Assembly: GCA_009920765.1 (NCBI GenBank)
Contig: RFZJ01000008.1
Span: 1-64,000, forward strand
Length of the DNA stretch: 64,000 nt
DNA from: Planctomycetota bacterium
GTDB taxonomy: Bacteria; Planctomycetota; Planctomycetia; Gemmatales; Gemmataceae
Reading direction: 5' to 3'
In this document: positions 19,660-29,402 of the stretch, piece after piece
How positions within the stretch are numbered: position 1 is the stretch's first letter
Layout: each line of letters starts with the position of its first letter
The notes under the pieces: model-generated
Seen by the model: only the letters and a program-made list of their open reading frames with translations
What the model was told of the DNA's origin: nothing
The model's database searches: none
Position numbers and translations under genes: made by a program

Positions 19660-20178
19660 ATGAATGAAAGAATTGCCGAAATGACCCGACTGTGGACATT
19701 GGCTACGCCTTTGGTTTCTGGATTTATCCTATCAATGGTTCGTAATTACCAAGACCGTGACGATATACTTCAAGAAACCGCTGTTGCAATTCTTAATTCG
19801 TTTGAAAAATACGACAAATCTAAACCCTTTGCTGGGTGGGCCCTAGGAATCGCAAGGAATCAAGTCCTGTTACATTTTCGAAAAGCAAATAAAAAGATAG
19901 TCCTTCTTGACCCCTCCCTGGCAGAATCTTTGCAGCAAGCATTCTCTGAACATTCCACTGTTATCAATCATCTTGATCATCTGGCTGATTGTTTTAAGAT
20001 CTTGGATCTTAAATCCAAGGAATTATGCAGAATGCGATATGAAGAGGACCTGAAACCAGCCTCAATCGCTCAAAAAATTGGAATGGAAGCAAATTCTGTT
20101 GCCAAGGCGCTTCAAAGAATAAGAGATCAATTGCGTGATTGCATCCAACGAAAAGTTGAAGCGGAGTTCCGCACATGA
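19660..20178 (+). CDS. ECF-type RNA polymerase sigma factor
   Basis: 172 residues. Region 2 is DRDDILQETAVAILNSFEKYD followed by KPFAGWALGIARNQVLLHFRK; region 4 is CRMRYEEDLKPASIAQKIGM with a helix-turn-helix (EANSVAKALQRIRDQL). It resembles the sigma family expanded in Planctomycetes and Verrucomicrobia. The next gene overlaps it by four bases (ATGA) and encodes a membrane protein that fits an anti-sigma factor. The pair heads a long co-directional run of secreted proteins that it may control. Confidence 0.9.
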   Translation: MNERIAEMTRLWTLATPLVSGFILSMVRNYQDRDDILQETAVAILNSFEKYDKSKPFAGWALGIARNQVLLHFRKANKKIVLLDPSLAESLQQAFSEHSTVINHLDHLADCFKILDLKSKELCRMRYEEDLKPASIAQKIGMEANSVAKALQRIRDQLRDCIQRKVEAEFRT

Positions 20179-21134
20179 TCAACAACATTCAAAACCTGAT
20201 TGACAACTACCTTGATGAAGCTCTTTCTGAAGAACAAGAACTCGAGCTCATCAATTGGCTGAAATCCTCATCATCGAATGCAAACAAATTTGCAAGCGCA
20301 ATTCAATTTCATAATAAGCTTCACGACATACTTCAATCAGAAAAGGAAATCAATCTTCACCAGGCGAAAGAATCACCAACATTTTCAAAAGGGAATATCA
20401 GGCCTGTTAAAAGTTATTGGACAGAAACAAGCCTAACTGCCGGCATGGTTGGCATGATCGGTGTTATCATTTTTATTTATTGGGGATTTTTCACTTCCCA
20501 CGCAAGTGCAACCTCCGAAATAGAACGACTGGTAAAATCATCCTCAAACCTTTTAGACAGGACTTACAAAATCAAAGCCCTGGACAATGCACCTGATCTC
20601 TTAAATGATCGTCAACCAGGAATTGATGGTGGAATTCTTCACGTGCAACAGCCCGACAAATATGTTTTGATCAGAAAATTTCCTGACACACGCCTTTTTA
20701 TTACAGGAAGTGATGGAAATAATAGTTGGTCAATCCCACCTGAGGGCCCGATCCGCATCAGCACAAATACACTAAGATTCATGGGCCCAGTACCTGGAAA
20801 TCAGCATGGAATACCATTTGTTGACCTACGCTCCGATCTAACTCAGTTGCAAACAGCCTATGAACTGGATTTTATACCGAATGACGAAAATGGACTCCGT
20901 GGGATAAAAGCCATCAAAAAATCCGCAGAACATCGGGGGCCAAAAATAGTCGAGCTTTGGTATGAACTAAATACAGGCGTGATAAAAAAAATGATATTCT
21001 CAGGGATGCCTCAAGGCAAAGGGGGGCCATCAATTGTTTGTGTCGAGCTAATCGATAACAGCCAATTGCCTGCTGGATTTTTCAAACACAGCTTCCATCA
21101 CTTACCAGACCGTCAGATAACAGAGGAAAATTAA
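20175..21134 (+). CDS. Membrane-bound anti-sigma-type protein with LolA-like outer domain
   Basis: 319 residues. The N-terminal ~75 are cytoplasmic and helical (NLIDNYLDEALSEEQELEL), like the short zinc-less anti-sigma segments paired with planctomycete ECF factors. One membrane span (MVGMIGVIIFIYWGFF) lies near residues 95-112. The outer ~200 residues, with DKYVLIRKFPDTRLFITGSDG and KIVELWYELNTGVIKKMIF, resemble the strand pattern of LolA/outer-membrane lipoprotein-sorting folds. Translation is coupled to the sigma gene. Function as anti-sigma factor is inferred from order and topology. Confidence 0.75.
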   Translation: MINNIQNLIDNYLDEALSEEQELELINWLKSSSSNANKFASAIQFHNKLHDILQSEKEINLHQAKESPTFSKGNIRPVKSYWTETSLTAGMVGMIGVIIFIYWGFFTSHASATSEIERLVKSSSNLLDRTYKIKALDNAPDLLNDRQPGIDGGILHVQQPDKYVLIRKFPDTRLFITGSDGNNSWSIPPEGPIRISTNTLRFMGPVPGNQHGIPFVDLRSDLTQLQTAYELDFIPNDENGLRGIKAIKKSAEHRGPKIVELWYELNTGVIKKMIFSGMPQGKGGPSIVCVELIDNSQLPAGFFKHSFHHLPDRQITEEN

Positions 21135-21135
21135 A

Positions 21136-21903
21136 ATGAAAACGTATCTACCAAAAACAATCGTTCTAAAAATTTTTGGTTTTAGCATGGCCTTTTTAAC
21201 TTTAACAATTAGTTCATTTACACTGCTTTTGGCACAACCTGAAGGCAAGGAGAAAAAAGACAAAGGGAAAGGAAGTAGGCCTCCATCCGGACTCATAAAA
21301 CCATCAATGGCCGACACTATCAAAGCTAATGTATACGCAGATAATTGGTTTATCATGTACATCAACGGAAAACTCACCGCCGTAGATTCCATTGATTTTA
21401 TTCCGCACAATGTTGTTTCTGTAGATATCCTTCCGGAATACCCCATGACAATTGCTGTGATGGCAAAGGATAATGCCGACCCGAAGACGGGGATGGAATA
21501 TGGAACCCACATTGGCGATGGAGGATTCATATTAAAATTTGCCGATGGAACTGTTACCTCTTCTAAATGGAAAGCTAAGAGCTTTTTCAAGGGACCACTT
21601 GGTTCCGATACCAAAAACCCCAAAGTCCAACACGAACCTATTCCAGACGACTGGTTTAAAATTGACTTTGATGACAGTAAATGGAAAAACGCGACAGAAT
21701 ACACCGAGGAACGAGTCAATCCCAAGGAACCATTCTTTAAGGCTGACTTTAAGGGCGCCAAATGGATTTGGACGGAGGATTTAGATCTGGACAATACTGT
21801 CATTTTCCGGCACCGCGTTGAAAAAGAAGGTTGGAAACCACGATGGAACACAAAACCAAATATTGACATCACTGGCGCATTACCATGGAGAAATGAAAAA
21901 TGA
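21136..21903 (+). CDS. Secreted protein of unknown function, in sigma operon
   Basis: 255 residues with a signal peptide (MAFLTLTISSFTLLLAQ) and a basic low-complexity linker. The rest has galactose-binding/jelly-roll character: NVYADNWFIMYINGKL, FIPHNVVSVDILPEYP, WFKIDFDDSKWKNA, then WIWTEDLDLDNTVIFRHRVE. The DDSKW...FRHRV pattern is typical of carbohydrate-binding sandwich domains. It has GAGGA before the start and overlaps the YHYH gene by four bases (ATGA), so the two are made together. I do not recognise a named family. Confidence 0.75.
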   Translation: MKTYLPKTIVLKIFGFSMAFLTLTISSFTLLLAQPEGKEKKDKGKGSRPPSGLIKPSMADTIKANVYADNWFIMYINGKLTAVDSIDFIPHNVVSVDILPEYPMTIAVMAKDNADPKTGMEYGTHIGDGGFILKFADGTVTSSKWKAKSFFKGPLGSDTKNPKVQHEPIPDDWFKIDFDDSKWKNATEYTEERVNPKEPFFKADFKGAKWIWTEDLDLDNTVIFRHRVEKEGWKPRWNTKPNIDITGALPWRNEK

Positions 21904-23639
21904 AAAATCGTTTTATCATGTTAACGGTCGCATTATTGCTTTTCATTTGTGGGTTAACTCAAGCTCATCAGGGGCATGAACATGAATCAAGCCTAAAAAC
22001 CTGGAAAACTTCCGACGGCTTGTTCGAAGTGAAAGCATTTTTTCTCTGTCAGCAGGACGAAAATGTAAAGCTATGCAAAGTCAATGGTTCTATAATTTCA
22101 ATTCCATTGTCTAATCTTAGCGACATGGATCGCAGATGGGTTTTGGATAAGTCGGTTGTAATTAATAACCTAAACCTTCCTAAAGATTTTGAATTACCGA
22201 TAACAATCGGACTAGTTTTAGAAATCGGACTTCTAGTTGCAATTGCTGCGCTTTCAATTTATACCTGTGGAATAATTTTCTGGCAGCAATCTTCTGTTTT
22301 CCCGCTAGCTGGTGCAATTGCACTAACAAGTTCCATGGCACTGTTTGCTTTGGACAAAGATGACAAACAATCATCAGCCATCTTAGTCCAAAAACATTTT
22401 GAACCATTCGGCAATAAAGTAAAATTCCGATCAGATAACGATTACTTTTATATCGAATCCCAGGGAATGCCAGATCACCCAATGATGATCGGCATAAGGG
22501 CATGGCAACAACAAGTGCCGATCCCTCAACCTTATGTGGGCAAAAACGCTTGGCGAATCCCTTTAAAACCAAAACTAGCTGACAACCCTGTAAATGCAAA
22601 AACAAATTTGTTCCGTGGCGCAATCGCTTTGGCTGTAAACGGGGTTCCAATATTCAACCCAATAAAAAATGATGGAAAGACGGATACTTTTATTGCAGGT
22701 GAACTTGATGAATTCGGAGGGCATTGCGGCAGGGCTGATGATTACCATTATCATACTGCCCCTGTTCACCTTCAAAAAATTGTTGGTGCAAACAATCCAA
22801 TTGGATACGCATTGGATGGCTTCCCCCTCTACGGCTTCACCGATGCAGATGGAAAAGAACCCAAAGACCTGGACAACTTTAATGGAAGGATTGAACAGGG
22901 AAGCTATCGCTATTATTCAACAAAAAAATACCCTTATGTGAATGGCGGTTTACGCGGAGAAGTCATGGTCCGGGATGGCCAGATTGATCCTCAACCAAGA
23001 GCAAATCCGATTAGACCCGATGGCAGGCCATTAAAAGGTGCAAAAATTACAGGGTTTGTAAGGGACGACCAAAAAAAAACCATGACCGTCAAATATGAAT
23101 TGAATGGAAGGACCAATTCAATCCAGTACACCAACAATGGCACTGGAACTTATAATTTTATTTTCACAGACGGAAACGGGAATGAAACAAAAGCTGTTTA
23201 CCAGGAAAAACGCATAGAGGGAAAAGAAGATAAGAATAAAAAAGGAGCAGACAAAAAAGGCAACCAATCATCGAAAAAAGGAGGCGAAGAAACCAGACTT
23301 CCTTGGATTGCAGCTCATTTCGATGAACTAGACTTAGACAAAGATGGCTATTTGCTCCTTTCCGAATTAAAAAAAGAAATCGAAAAAACATTTACAGGCT
23401 TTGATTCAAACAAAGACGGAAAATTAACAAAGGAGGAATACTCAGGCAAAGGATCACCAGTAAAATCCGCACTGGCTGGTTTTGTCAAGGGCCATGCAGA
23501 AGAGTTTGCGGACAAAGATGGCACAATCACGAAAGACGCTTTAACACTTGCAATGACCAAAATGTTTGTAAAGGCAGACAAGAAAAACACAGGAAAACTT
23601 TCCAAAGAAGATGCTTCCCAATCTGCGAAAAGACAGTAA
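21900..23639 (+). CDS. SHD1 - membrane - YHYH - EF-hand protein
   Basis: 579 residues in several parts: a signal peptide and His-rich start (AHQGHEHE); an SHD1-like segment (LKTWKTSDGLFEVKAFF, then IPLSNLSDMDRRWV); two adjacent hydrophobic spans (~98-127 and ~132-150); a YHYH domain with DDYHYHTAPVHL near residue 280 and GYALDGFPLYGF; and a Lys-rich linker with up to four EF-hand loops (DLDKDGYLLLSE ~478, DSNKDGKLTKEE ~502, DKDGTITKDAL ~538, DKKNTGKLSKED ~559). YHYH proteins are secreted and their function is unknown; the EF-hands suggest Ca2+ binding. The last two loops look weaker. Confidence 0.85.
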   Translation: MKNRFIMLTVALLLFICGLTQAHQGHEHESSLKTWKTSDGLFEVKAFFLCQQDENVKLCKVNGSIISIPLSNLSDMDRRWVLDKSVVINNLNLPKDFELPITIGLVLEIGLLVAIAALSIYTCGIIFWQQSSVFPLAGAIALTSSMALFALDKDDKQSSAILVQKHFEPFGNKVKFRSDNDYFYIESQGMPDHPMMIGIRAWQQQVPIPQPYVGKNAWRIPLKPKLADNPVNAKTNLFRGAIALAVNGVPIFNPIKNDGKTDTFIAGELDEFGGHCGRADDYHYHTAPVHLQKIVGANNPIGYALDGFPLYGFTDADGKEPKDLDNFNGRIEQGSYRYYSTKKYPYVNGGLRGEVMVRDGQIDPQPRANPIRPDGRPLKGAKITGFVRDDQKKTMTVKYELNGRTNSIQYTNNGTGTYNFIFTDGNGNETKAVYQEKRIEGKEDKNKKGADKKGNQSSKKGGEETRLPWIAAHFDELDLDKDGYLLLSELKKEIEKTFTGFDSNKDGKLTKEEYSGKGSPVKSALAGFVKGHAEEFADKDGTITKDALTLAMTKMFVKADKKNTGKLSKEDASQSAKRQ

Positions 23640-23682
23640 GCCAACAATGACAGTGAAGAAAACACTTTTGGAGAATGATTTC

Positions 23683-25086
23683 ATGCGAATCTTAATCACA
23701 ATCCTGGCATTAATTGTTCCAAACTTCACTTTTGCAACAGATCGACCCAACATTATTTTTATGCTCGCTGACGATCAAGGTTGGAATGGCTTATCCGTAG
23801 CGATGCACCCCACTGTGGCAGGATCTAAAGGGGACGTTTTTCAAACGCCAAATCTTGAAAAATTTGCATCACAAGGCATGAGGTTTAGTGCAGCATATGC
23901 TCCTGCGCCCGTTTGCTCCCCCACCAGAATCAGCCTGCAAACAGGAAAAAGCCCAGCACAATTGCACTGGACAAAAGCTGCCCCTGCAGTTGAAGGCCAA
24001 AAACTCATTGAACCAAGAATTATCAAGGATATTTCTGCCAACGAAAAAACCATTGGCGAAATGTTGCGTGGTGCGGGCTATGCGACCGCACATTTTGGGA
24101 AATGGCATATACGCGGTGGTGGCCCGGGCCAACATGGTTATGACGAACACGATGGGGATACAGGCAATGAGCAAGCTTTCAAATTCAAAGACCCTAATCC
24201 TGTTGACATTTTTGGAATGGCGAAGAAAGCATCCAACTTTATGGAAAAAAGCAAGCAAGCCAACAAGCCATTCTATATTCAACTTTCTTGGAATGCGTTG
24301 CATGGTCAAGAAAACGCACTCAAAGCAACACTTGCCAAATATGAGAAACTTGGCACCGGAAAAAATTCCCAACGTGCCGCCATTACCGAGGACCTGGACA
24401 CTGGAGTGGGCATGGTTTTAAAATCCGTGGCTGATCTTGGTCTCTTCGCAAACACTTTTATAATTTACATGTCCGACAACGGAAGCGGTGGTGGGCGGGG
24501 GGCGCTATCTGGAGGAAAAGGCGATGTATATGAGGGCGGCATTCGCGTACCACTAATCATCAGGGGGCCCGGTATAAAAGCAAACTCCTGGTGCCACACA
24601 CGAGTTGTTGGGTATGATCTATTTCCAACCTTTTGCGAATGGGCGGGCATCACAACTAACAAACTACCCAAAGAATTAGAAGGGGGAAGCATTACCTCGT
24701 TATTATCAAATGACGGACAAGGCAAAGTTTCAAGGTCTAGGGATTCTTTGGTTTTCCATTTCCCGCATTATCAGGGTGATACCCCGCATTCTGCAATCAT
24801 CAGGGGTGACATGAAGCTTATCAAATTCTACGAGGACAATAAGCTTTTACTTTTCGATCTTTCAAAAGACCTTAGGGAAAGCAATAACCTTGCGACAAAA
24901 ATGCCTGAAGAAACAAACAATCTGCACAAGGCCCTAAATGAATACCTTGCTGCAATTCAGGCCCAATTACCAACACCAAATCCAAAATATGATCCAAACC
25001 AAAAAGCCATGCCGCTAAAAAAAGGTGGTAAAAAAGGTGGCCCCGAATCTGGCATGCAAAAAGGAAAAGGAAAGACGAATCCTTAA
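23683..25086 (+). CDS. Secreted sulfatase (Cys type)
   Basis: 467 residues with a signal peptide (~1-18). Metal-site start RPNIIFMLADDQGW, then Cys78 in PVCSPTR, the residue converted to formylglycine, and GYATAHFGKWH. The catalytic metal motif YMSDNGSGGG and a Lys/Gly-rich tail follow. The family removes sulfate esters from glycans or other organics. ATG 23683 is chosen for its GGAGA site and clean signal peptide, although the frame is open to 23611. The anaerobic or aerobic FGE maturase is not in the window. Confidence 0.9.
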   Translation: MRILITILALIVPNFTFATDRPNIIFMLADDQGWNGLSVAMHPTVAGSKGDVFQTPNLEKFASQGMRFSAAYAPAPVCSPTRISLQTGKSPAQLHWTKAAPAVEGQKLIEPRIIKDISANEKTIGEMLRGAGYATAHFGKWHIRGGGPGQHGYDEHDGDTGNEQAFKFKDPNPVDIFGMAKKASNFMEKSKQANKPFYIQLSWNALHGQENALKATLAKYEKLGTGKNSQRAAITEDLDTGVGMVLKSVADLGLFANTFIIYMSDNGSGGGRGALSGGKGDVYEGGIRVPLIIRGPGIKANSWCHTRVVGYDLFPTFCEWAGITTNKLPKELEGGSITSLLSNDGQGKVSRSRDSLVFHFPHYQGDTPHSAIIRGDMKLIKFYEDNKLLLFDLSKDLRESNNLATKMPEETNNLHKALNEYLAAIQAQLPTPNPKYDPNQKAMPLKKGGKKGGPESGMQKGKGKTNP

Positions 25087-25146
25087 CATTCATTTAAAGT
25101 CAATTCACTCAAATCAAATTTGTTAATACCGATACGAGGTTCAAGA

Positions 25147-26619
25147 ATGAATTCTTTTAAAAAAACCATCTGTTCCATTGTTTTTATCAGCATCGCTTGC
25201 ATCATTGTCTTTATTTTTTCTGAGGACAAAGCCTGGGGGCAGAAAAAAAACAAACAGGATGGAGCTGGCCAAAAGCATATTTTTACAGGCCCAGCCCCGG
25301 AACATGCATATGATATAATCCTTGCACGCCCAACCGCAACATCCATAACCGTAAGCATTCTTGCTTACAAGGAAATGAAAGGATACATCTCATACGGGAA
25401 AGAAAAGGGAACAGCAGAAAATAAAACAGCAGTAGCAAATTTCGAAGTGGGGGTGCCTTTCGAATTTATTCTCAAGGAATTAAATCCCAACACTCATTAT
25501 TATTACCGCCTAAACACTTCCACCAACAAATTAAATGATTTTGCGACACAAGAAGAATTAACTTTTCAAACCCAGCGCAAAGCCGGAAGCCATTTTAAGT
25601 TAACCGTTCAATCAGATTCCCATTTGGACCAAAGTACAAGGCCCGCAGTTTATGAACGAACCCTCGCAAATTGCCTTGCTGACAAACCAGATTTCCATGT
25701 CGATTTGGGCGATACCTTCATGACCGACAAATACCCCAATTACAAGGATTCCCTCCCCCAATATATTGCCCAGCGATATTACTTTGGTCTTATTGCTAAA
25801 AGTGCCCCATTGTTTCTGGTTTTGGGAAATCATGATGGGGAACGGGGAGATCGTTATGATGAAAAATCAGAAAACATGCCTGTTTGGTCCAATCTTACTA
25901 GAAGAAAATATTTCCCCAACCCATACCCTGATGAGTTTTACTCAGGAAACAAATCAACAATAAAACCAATCAACCGGATGGAAAACTACTATTCTTGGGA
26001 ATGGGGTGATGCGCTGTTTATAGCGTTGGATCCTTTTTGGTACACCAAAAAACGAGGGGGAAACAAAAACGATGGTAACTGGGCCCGAACCCTTGGAGAT
26101 ACCCAATACAAATGGCTTGAAAAAACACTTGCAGACTCCAAGGCAACTTTTAAATTTGTGTTCATCCACCATTTGGTAGGAGGCTTGGATAATTCTGCCC
26201 GGGGAGGTAGTGAAGCTGCGATACTTTACGAATGGGGCGGAAAAAACCCGGATGGCAAAGATGGGTTCAGGTTAAATCGCCCTGATTGGAAAATGCCAAT
26301 TCATCAACTTTTAACCAAATACAAAGTCTCTGCAGTACTTCATGGGCACGATCATTTTTATGCCATGCAGGAACTCGATGACATAGTGTATTTGATGGTA
26401 CCTCAACCGGGGCATCCTGGATACGACAGCAAGTTGAGAAATGTTGAAGAATATGGCTATATTCGTGGCAAATTCATGCCTCCTGCGGGACATATCAGAA
26501 TTTCCGTTTCGCCTGAAAAAGCTGTTGTTGATTATGTCAGAGCTTATCTACCACAATCCGAATCAGCAAATCGAAAGAATGGTGAGGTTGGCCATTCCTT
26601 CAGTTTAAAACCCAAATAA
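25147..26619 (+). CDS. Secreted metallophosphoesterase with N-terminal purple-acid-phosphatase-like domain
   Basis: 490 residues. After a signal/anchor helix (ICSIVFISIACIIVFIF) there is a ~90-residue FN3-like domain (ARPTATSITVSILAYKEMKG, NTHYYYRLNT) as in purple acid phosphatases. The calcineurin-like domain follows with DSHLD, GDTFM, GNHDGE, IHHLVGG and HGHDHF. It probably hydrolyses phosphate esters in the periplasm. ATG 25147 has GAGG eight bases upstream; an upstream TTG (25120) is less likely. It is the last gene of the run that starts with the sigma factor. Confidence 0.87.
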   Translation: MNSFKKTICSIVFISIACIIVFIFSEDKAWGQKKNKQDGAGQKHIFTGPAPEHAYDIILARPTATSITVSILAYKEMKGYISYGKEKGTAENKTAVANFEVGVPFEFILKELNPNTHYYYRLNTSTNKLNDFATQEELTFQTQRKAGSHFKLTVQSDSHLDQSTRPAVYERTLANCLADKPDFHVDLGDTFMTDKYPNYKDSLPQYIAQRYYFGLIAKSAPLFLVLGNHDGERGDRYDEKSENMPVWSNLTRRKYFPNPYPDEFYSGNKSTIKPINRMENYYSWEWGDALFIALDPFWYTKKRGGNKNDGNWARTLGDTQYKWLEKTLADSKATFKFVFIHHLVGGLDNSARGGSEAAILYEWGGKNPDGKDGFRLNRPDWKMPIHQLLTKYKVSAVLHGHDHFYAMQELDDIVYLMVPQPGHPGYDSKLRNVEEYGYIRGKFMPPAGHIRISVSPEKAVVDYVRAYLPQSESANRKNGEVGHSFSLKPK

Positions 26620-26773
26620 ACTTTAAAATTAATGCCATTGAAAAGCCCTACTTTAGTTCAATAATCCAGATTACAACTTTTACCTTTCTTCTTTGGCACA
26701 AGAAAGGCATAATACTATTGGTAAACGACAAACACCCGCATGCCTATTTTCCTGCTAGATTGAGATTTTTTTA

Positions 26774-28045
26774 ATGAAACTTGCCAATGGTACAAAGGTA
26801 ATTTCCAACGGTACGCTTTTAGTTGGAACCGATTCGCCACCAATCCCAAATGCTGCCGTGATAATCAAAGATGGAAAAATAGTTTTTGCTGGCCCAGAAA
26901 AATCTGCACCCATGATTGAAACGGGGGCAGAGAAAATTGATGCCTGCGGCGGCACCATTCTCCCAGGACTTGTTGAGGCACATTTTCACCCCACTTATTT
27001 TGATGTAGCTGCACTTGAAGATTTGGATATCAAGTATCCCGTTGAATATGTAACTCTTCTTGCTGCCGCCAATGCAAAATTAGCATTAGAATGTGGCTAT
27101 ACAGCAGCCCGCAGCGGGGGCAGCCTTTTTAACATAGATGTATGGTTGAAAAAAGCAATAGAATGTGGAATTTCAAGTGGGCCAAGACTTGTTTCAAGTG
27201 GTAGGGAAATATGCGGAGTCGGGGGTCTAATGGATTGGAATCCCGACTTTCGCAAGATCGGCATGGATGGATTGGTGCTTTTAATCAACGGTGCAGATGA
27301 AGCTCGGGCAGCAGTTCGCAAGCTTGTAAAAGATGGTGTTGAATGGGTAAAAACCTACCCCACTGGAGATGCAGCTTCACCTGATCTTAATGATCACCAT
27401 ACGCTATGCATGACTTTCGAAGAAATGAACACTGTGGTTGCAACCGCACACAATCATGGCCTTAAAGTGACTGGCCATTGCAGGGCAAATGCGGGAATCA
27501 AAAACGCCCTTCGTGCCGGGTATGATGCAATCGAACATGGGACCTTCATGGATAATGAAGCGCTGGATCTTCTGCTAAAGCGCAATGTACCGTGTGTTCC
27601 AGCACTCTACTTCGAATACGCAAGTATTAAGCATGGGCCAAAATATGGCATGCCGCAAAGTGTTATTGATGGGCATAAAGAAACTTTGGAAGCGGGCGCT
27701 GAAAGTGCAAGAATGATCCTTAAGGCGGGTGGAAGACTGGGCATGGGTGGAGATTATGGTTTTGCTTGGAATCCCCACGGTGATTATGCAAGGGAATTAA
27801 CTTTCTTTGTGAATTATGTTGGTTTCGACCCGCACACTGTATTGCAATGTGCAACCCGAACTGGGGCTGAAATCATGGGCCTTGAAAAAGAAATTGGAAC
27901 CGTTGAAGCTGGTAAACTTGCAGACATTCTCATAGTTAATGGGGATGTACTTAAGGATATTTCGATCTTGGAAAACAGAAACAACTTTGTTGCAGTAATC
28001 CAAGGTGGTGCGATCAAAGCGGGAATGTTGGCGTCGTGTAAATAA
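26774..28045 (+). CDS. Amidohydrolase-family metal hydrolase
   Basis: 423 residues, no signal peptide. Metal-ligand series: GLVEAHFHP, a Lys in EWVKTYPTGD, GHC, EHGT and GGDYG. The C-terminal strand EAGKLADILIVNGDVL closes the composite beta domain. This fits the imidazolonepropionase/prolidase-like branch of amidohydrolases, which cleave C-N bonds in cyclic or peptide-like compounds. Substrate cannot be assigned. It lies 35 bases before the DUF1552 gene on the same strand. Confidence 0.85.
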   Translation: MKLANGTKVISNGTLLVGTDSPPIPNAAVIIKDGKIVFAGPEKSAPMIETGAEKIDACGGTILPGLVEAHFHPTYFDVAALEDLDIKYPVEYVTLLAAANAKLALECGYTAARSGGSLFNIDVWLKKAIECGISSGPRLVSSGREICGVGGLMDWNPDFRKIGMDGLVLLINGADEARAAVRKLVKDGVEWVKTYPTGDAASPDLNDHHTLCMTFEEMNTVVATAHNHGLKVTGHCRANAGIKNALRAGYDAIEHGTFMDNEALDLLLKRNVPCVPALYFEYASIKHGPKYGMPQSVIDGHKETLEAGAESARMILKAGGRLGMGGDYGFAWNPHGDYARELTFFVNYVGFDPHTVLQCATRTGAEIMGLEKEIGTVEAGKLADILIVNGDVLKDISILENRNNFVAVIQGGAIKAGMLASCK

Positions 28046-28080
28046 AAATAATTCATCCTATTTTGAAATGAGTTCCCCCT

Positions 28081-29349
28081 ATGCAAAACATCAGGATCAA
28101 CAGGCGGCGTTTTCTCAAATCGAGTTCCGTTGTACTTGCCCTTCCCTGGCTGGAAAGCATTGCACTTGCAAATGATTCTGCCCCACCCAAAAGGATGGTT
28201 AACATCTGCACCAGCTTTGGCTTGTATGGCCCTTCATTCTTCCCCGAGAAATCCGGCAAAGATTACGAACCAAGTGAGTACTTAAAGCCCTTAGAAGATC
28301 TGCGCCATGATTACACCGTGTTTTCAGGCATATCTCATCCCGAAATCGGGGGCGATCATGCATCAGAATCCTGCTTTCTTACCAGTGCAAAACACCCTAC
28401 CAAAGGCGGGTTTCGCAATACTGTATCCCTAGATTATGTTGCAGCCAAGCATGTGGCTGGCGCTACCAGATTCCCTTTGCTCACCCTATCAACTTTAGAG
28501 CATAGCCCTCTTACTCATACTCCTAGCGGCGCAGGCGTTCCAGCCCTTAGCAGGCCATCAGACATTTTCGCACGAATGTTTCTAGCAGGAAACAAAAACG
28601 AAGTTCAGAAAGAGTTAAACCGTCTCAAACATGGCCAAAGCGTGCTAGATCGTATGGCTGAAAGATTCACTGAGCTTAAAAAATCCTTAAGCTCAAATGA
28701 TCAGCAACAAATTGCAGACTACACTGAAGCCGTTCGAGACATGGAAAAACAGCTTAAAGCTGACGAAGCTTGGGTTAATCAACCAAAACCAAAGACAGAC
28801 GAACCCCAACCCTCAGAACAATACCCCAGCCCATTTGCAGACCGCAGTGACAGCATAGGCCGTGCCAAGGTCATGCTCAATTTAATCCGCCTGGCACTTA
28901 AGAGTGATTCAACCCGGGTTATTTCTTTATTTATTCGCGGCATGGATGAAAAACCCCCGATCCCCGGCATAACTGAAGGACATCATGGGCTTTCACATCA
29001 TGGACGCAATCCCGCAAAGATTGAGCAACTAAAAATTATTGAACGCTTGGAAATCCAGGTATTTCATGACTTTCTCCGTTCACTTCGCAACACCAAGGAA
29101 GGTTCTGGAACCCTGTTGGATAACACGCAAGTCCTAATTGGAAGCAATCTGGGCGATGCCAGCGGCCATGGAACCACCAACCTTCCTATCCTTTTGGCAG
29201 GTGGAGGGTTCAAACATGGGCAGCATATTGCGGGTGACACGAAAAATAATACGCCTCTCGGCAAACTTTTCGTCAGCATGCTTCAACGATTCGGTGTGGA
29301 AACCAACAGCTTTGGATCTGGCACTGGAACCATCACAGGATTGTCTTAA
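28081..29349 (+). CDS. DUF1552 protein, Tat-exported
   Basis: 422 residues with a twin-arginine leader (INRRRFLKSSSVVLALPWLES). Family-typical segments are SFGLYGPSFFPEKSGKDYE, FSGISHPEIGGDHASE and an alkaline-phosphatase-like SNLGDASGHGTTNLPILLAG. DUF1552 proteins are abundant in Planctomycetes, nearly always paired with a DUF1592/1588/1585 cytochrome protein, as here (the partner begins 53 bases downstream). The role is unknown; an oxidative step in organic matter breakdown has been proposed from context. Confidence 0.9.
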   Translation: MQNIRINRRRFLKSSSVVLALPWLESIALANDSAPPKRMVNICTSFGLYGPSFFPEKSGKDYEPSEYLKPLEDLRHDYTVFSGISHPEIGGDHASESCFLTSAKHPTKGGFRNTVSLDYVAAKHVAGATRFPLLTLSTLEHSPLTHTPSGAGVPALSRPSDIFARMFLAGNKNEVQKELNRLKHGQSVLDRMAERFTELKKSLSSNDQQQIADYTEAVRDMEKQLKADEAWVNQPKPKTDEPQPSEQYPSPFADRSDSIGRAKVMLNLIRLALKSDSTRVISLFIRGMDEKPPIPGITEGHHGLSHHGRNPAKIEQLKIIERLEIQVFHDFLRSLRNTKEGSGTLLDNTQVLIGSNLGDASGHGTTNLPILLAGGGFKHGQHIAGDTKNNTPLGKLFVSMLQRFGVETNSFGSGTGTITGLS

Positions 29350-29402
29350 CCCTTGCAAGTCAACAAATGATTTCACCATGACACCAAGACCCTGAATAGA
29401 TC

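Noticed and set aside
21102..21872. Minus-strand open frame of 256 codons antisense to the secreted gene of the sigma run
   Set aside because: It is Ser/Leu-rich without a recognisable fold, and the plus-strand gene has a good ribosome site, a signal peptide and coupled overlaps.
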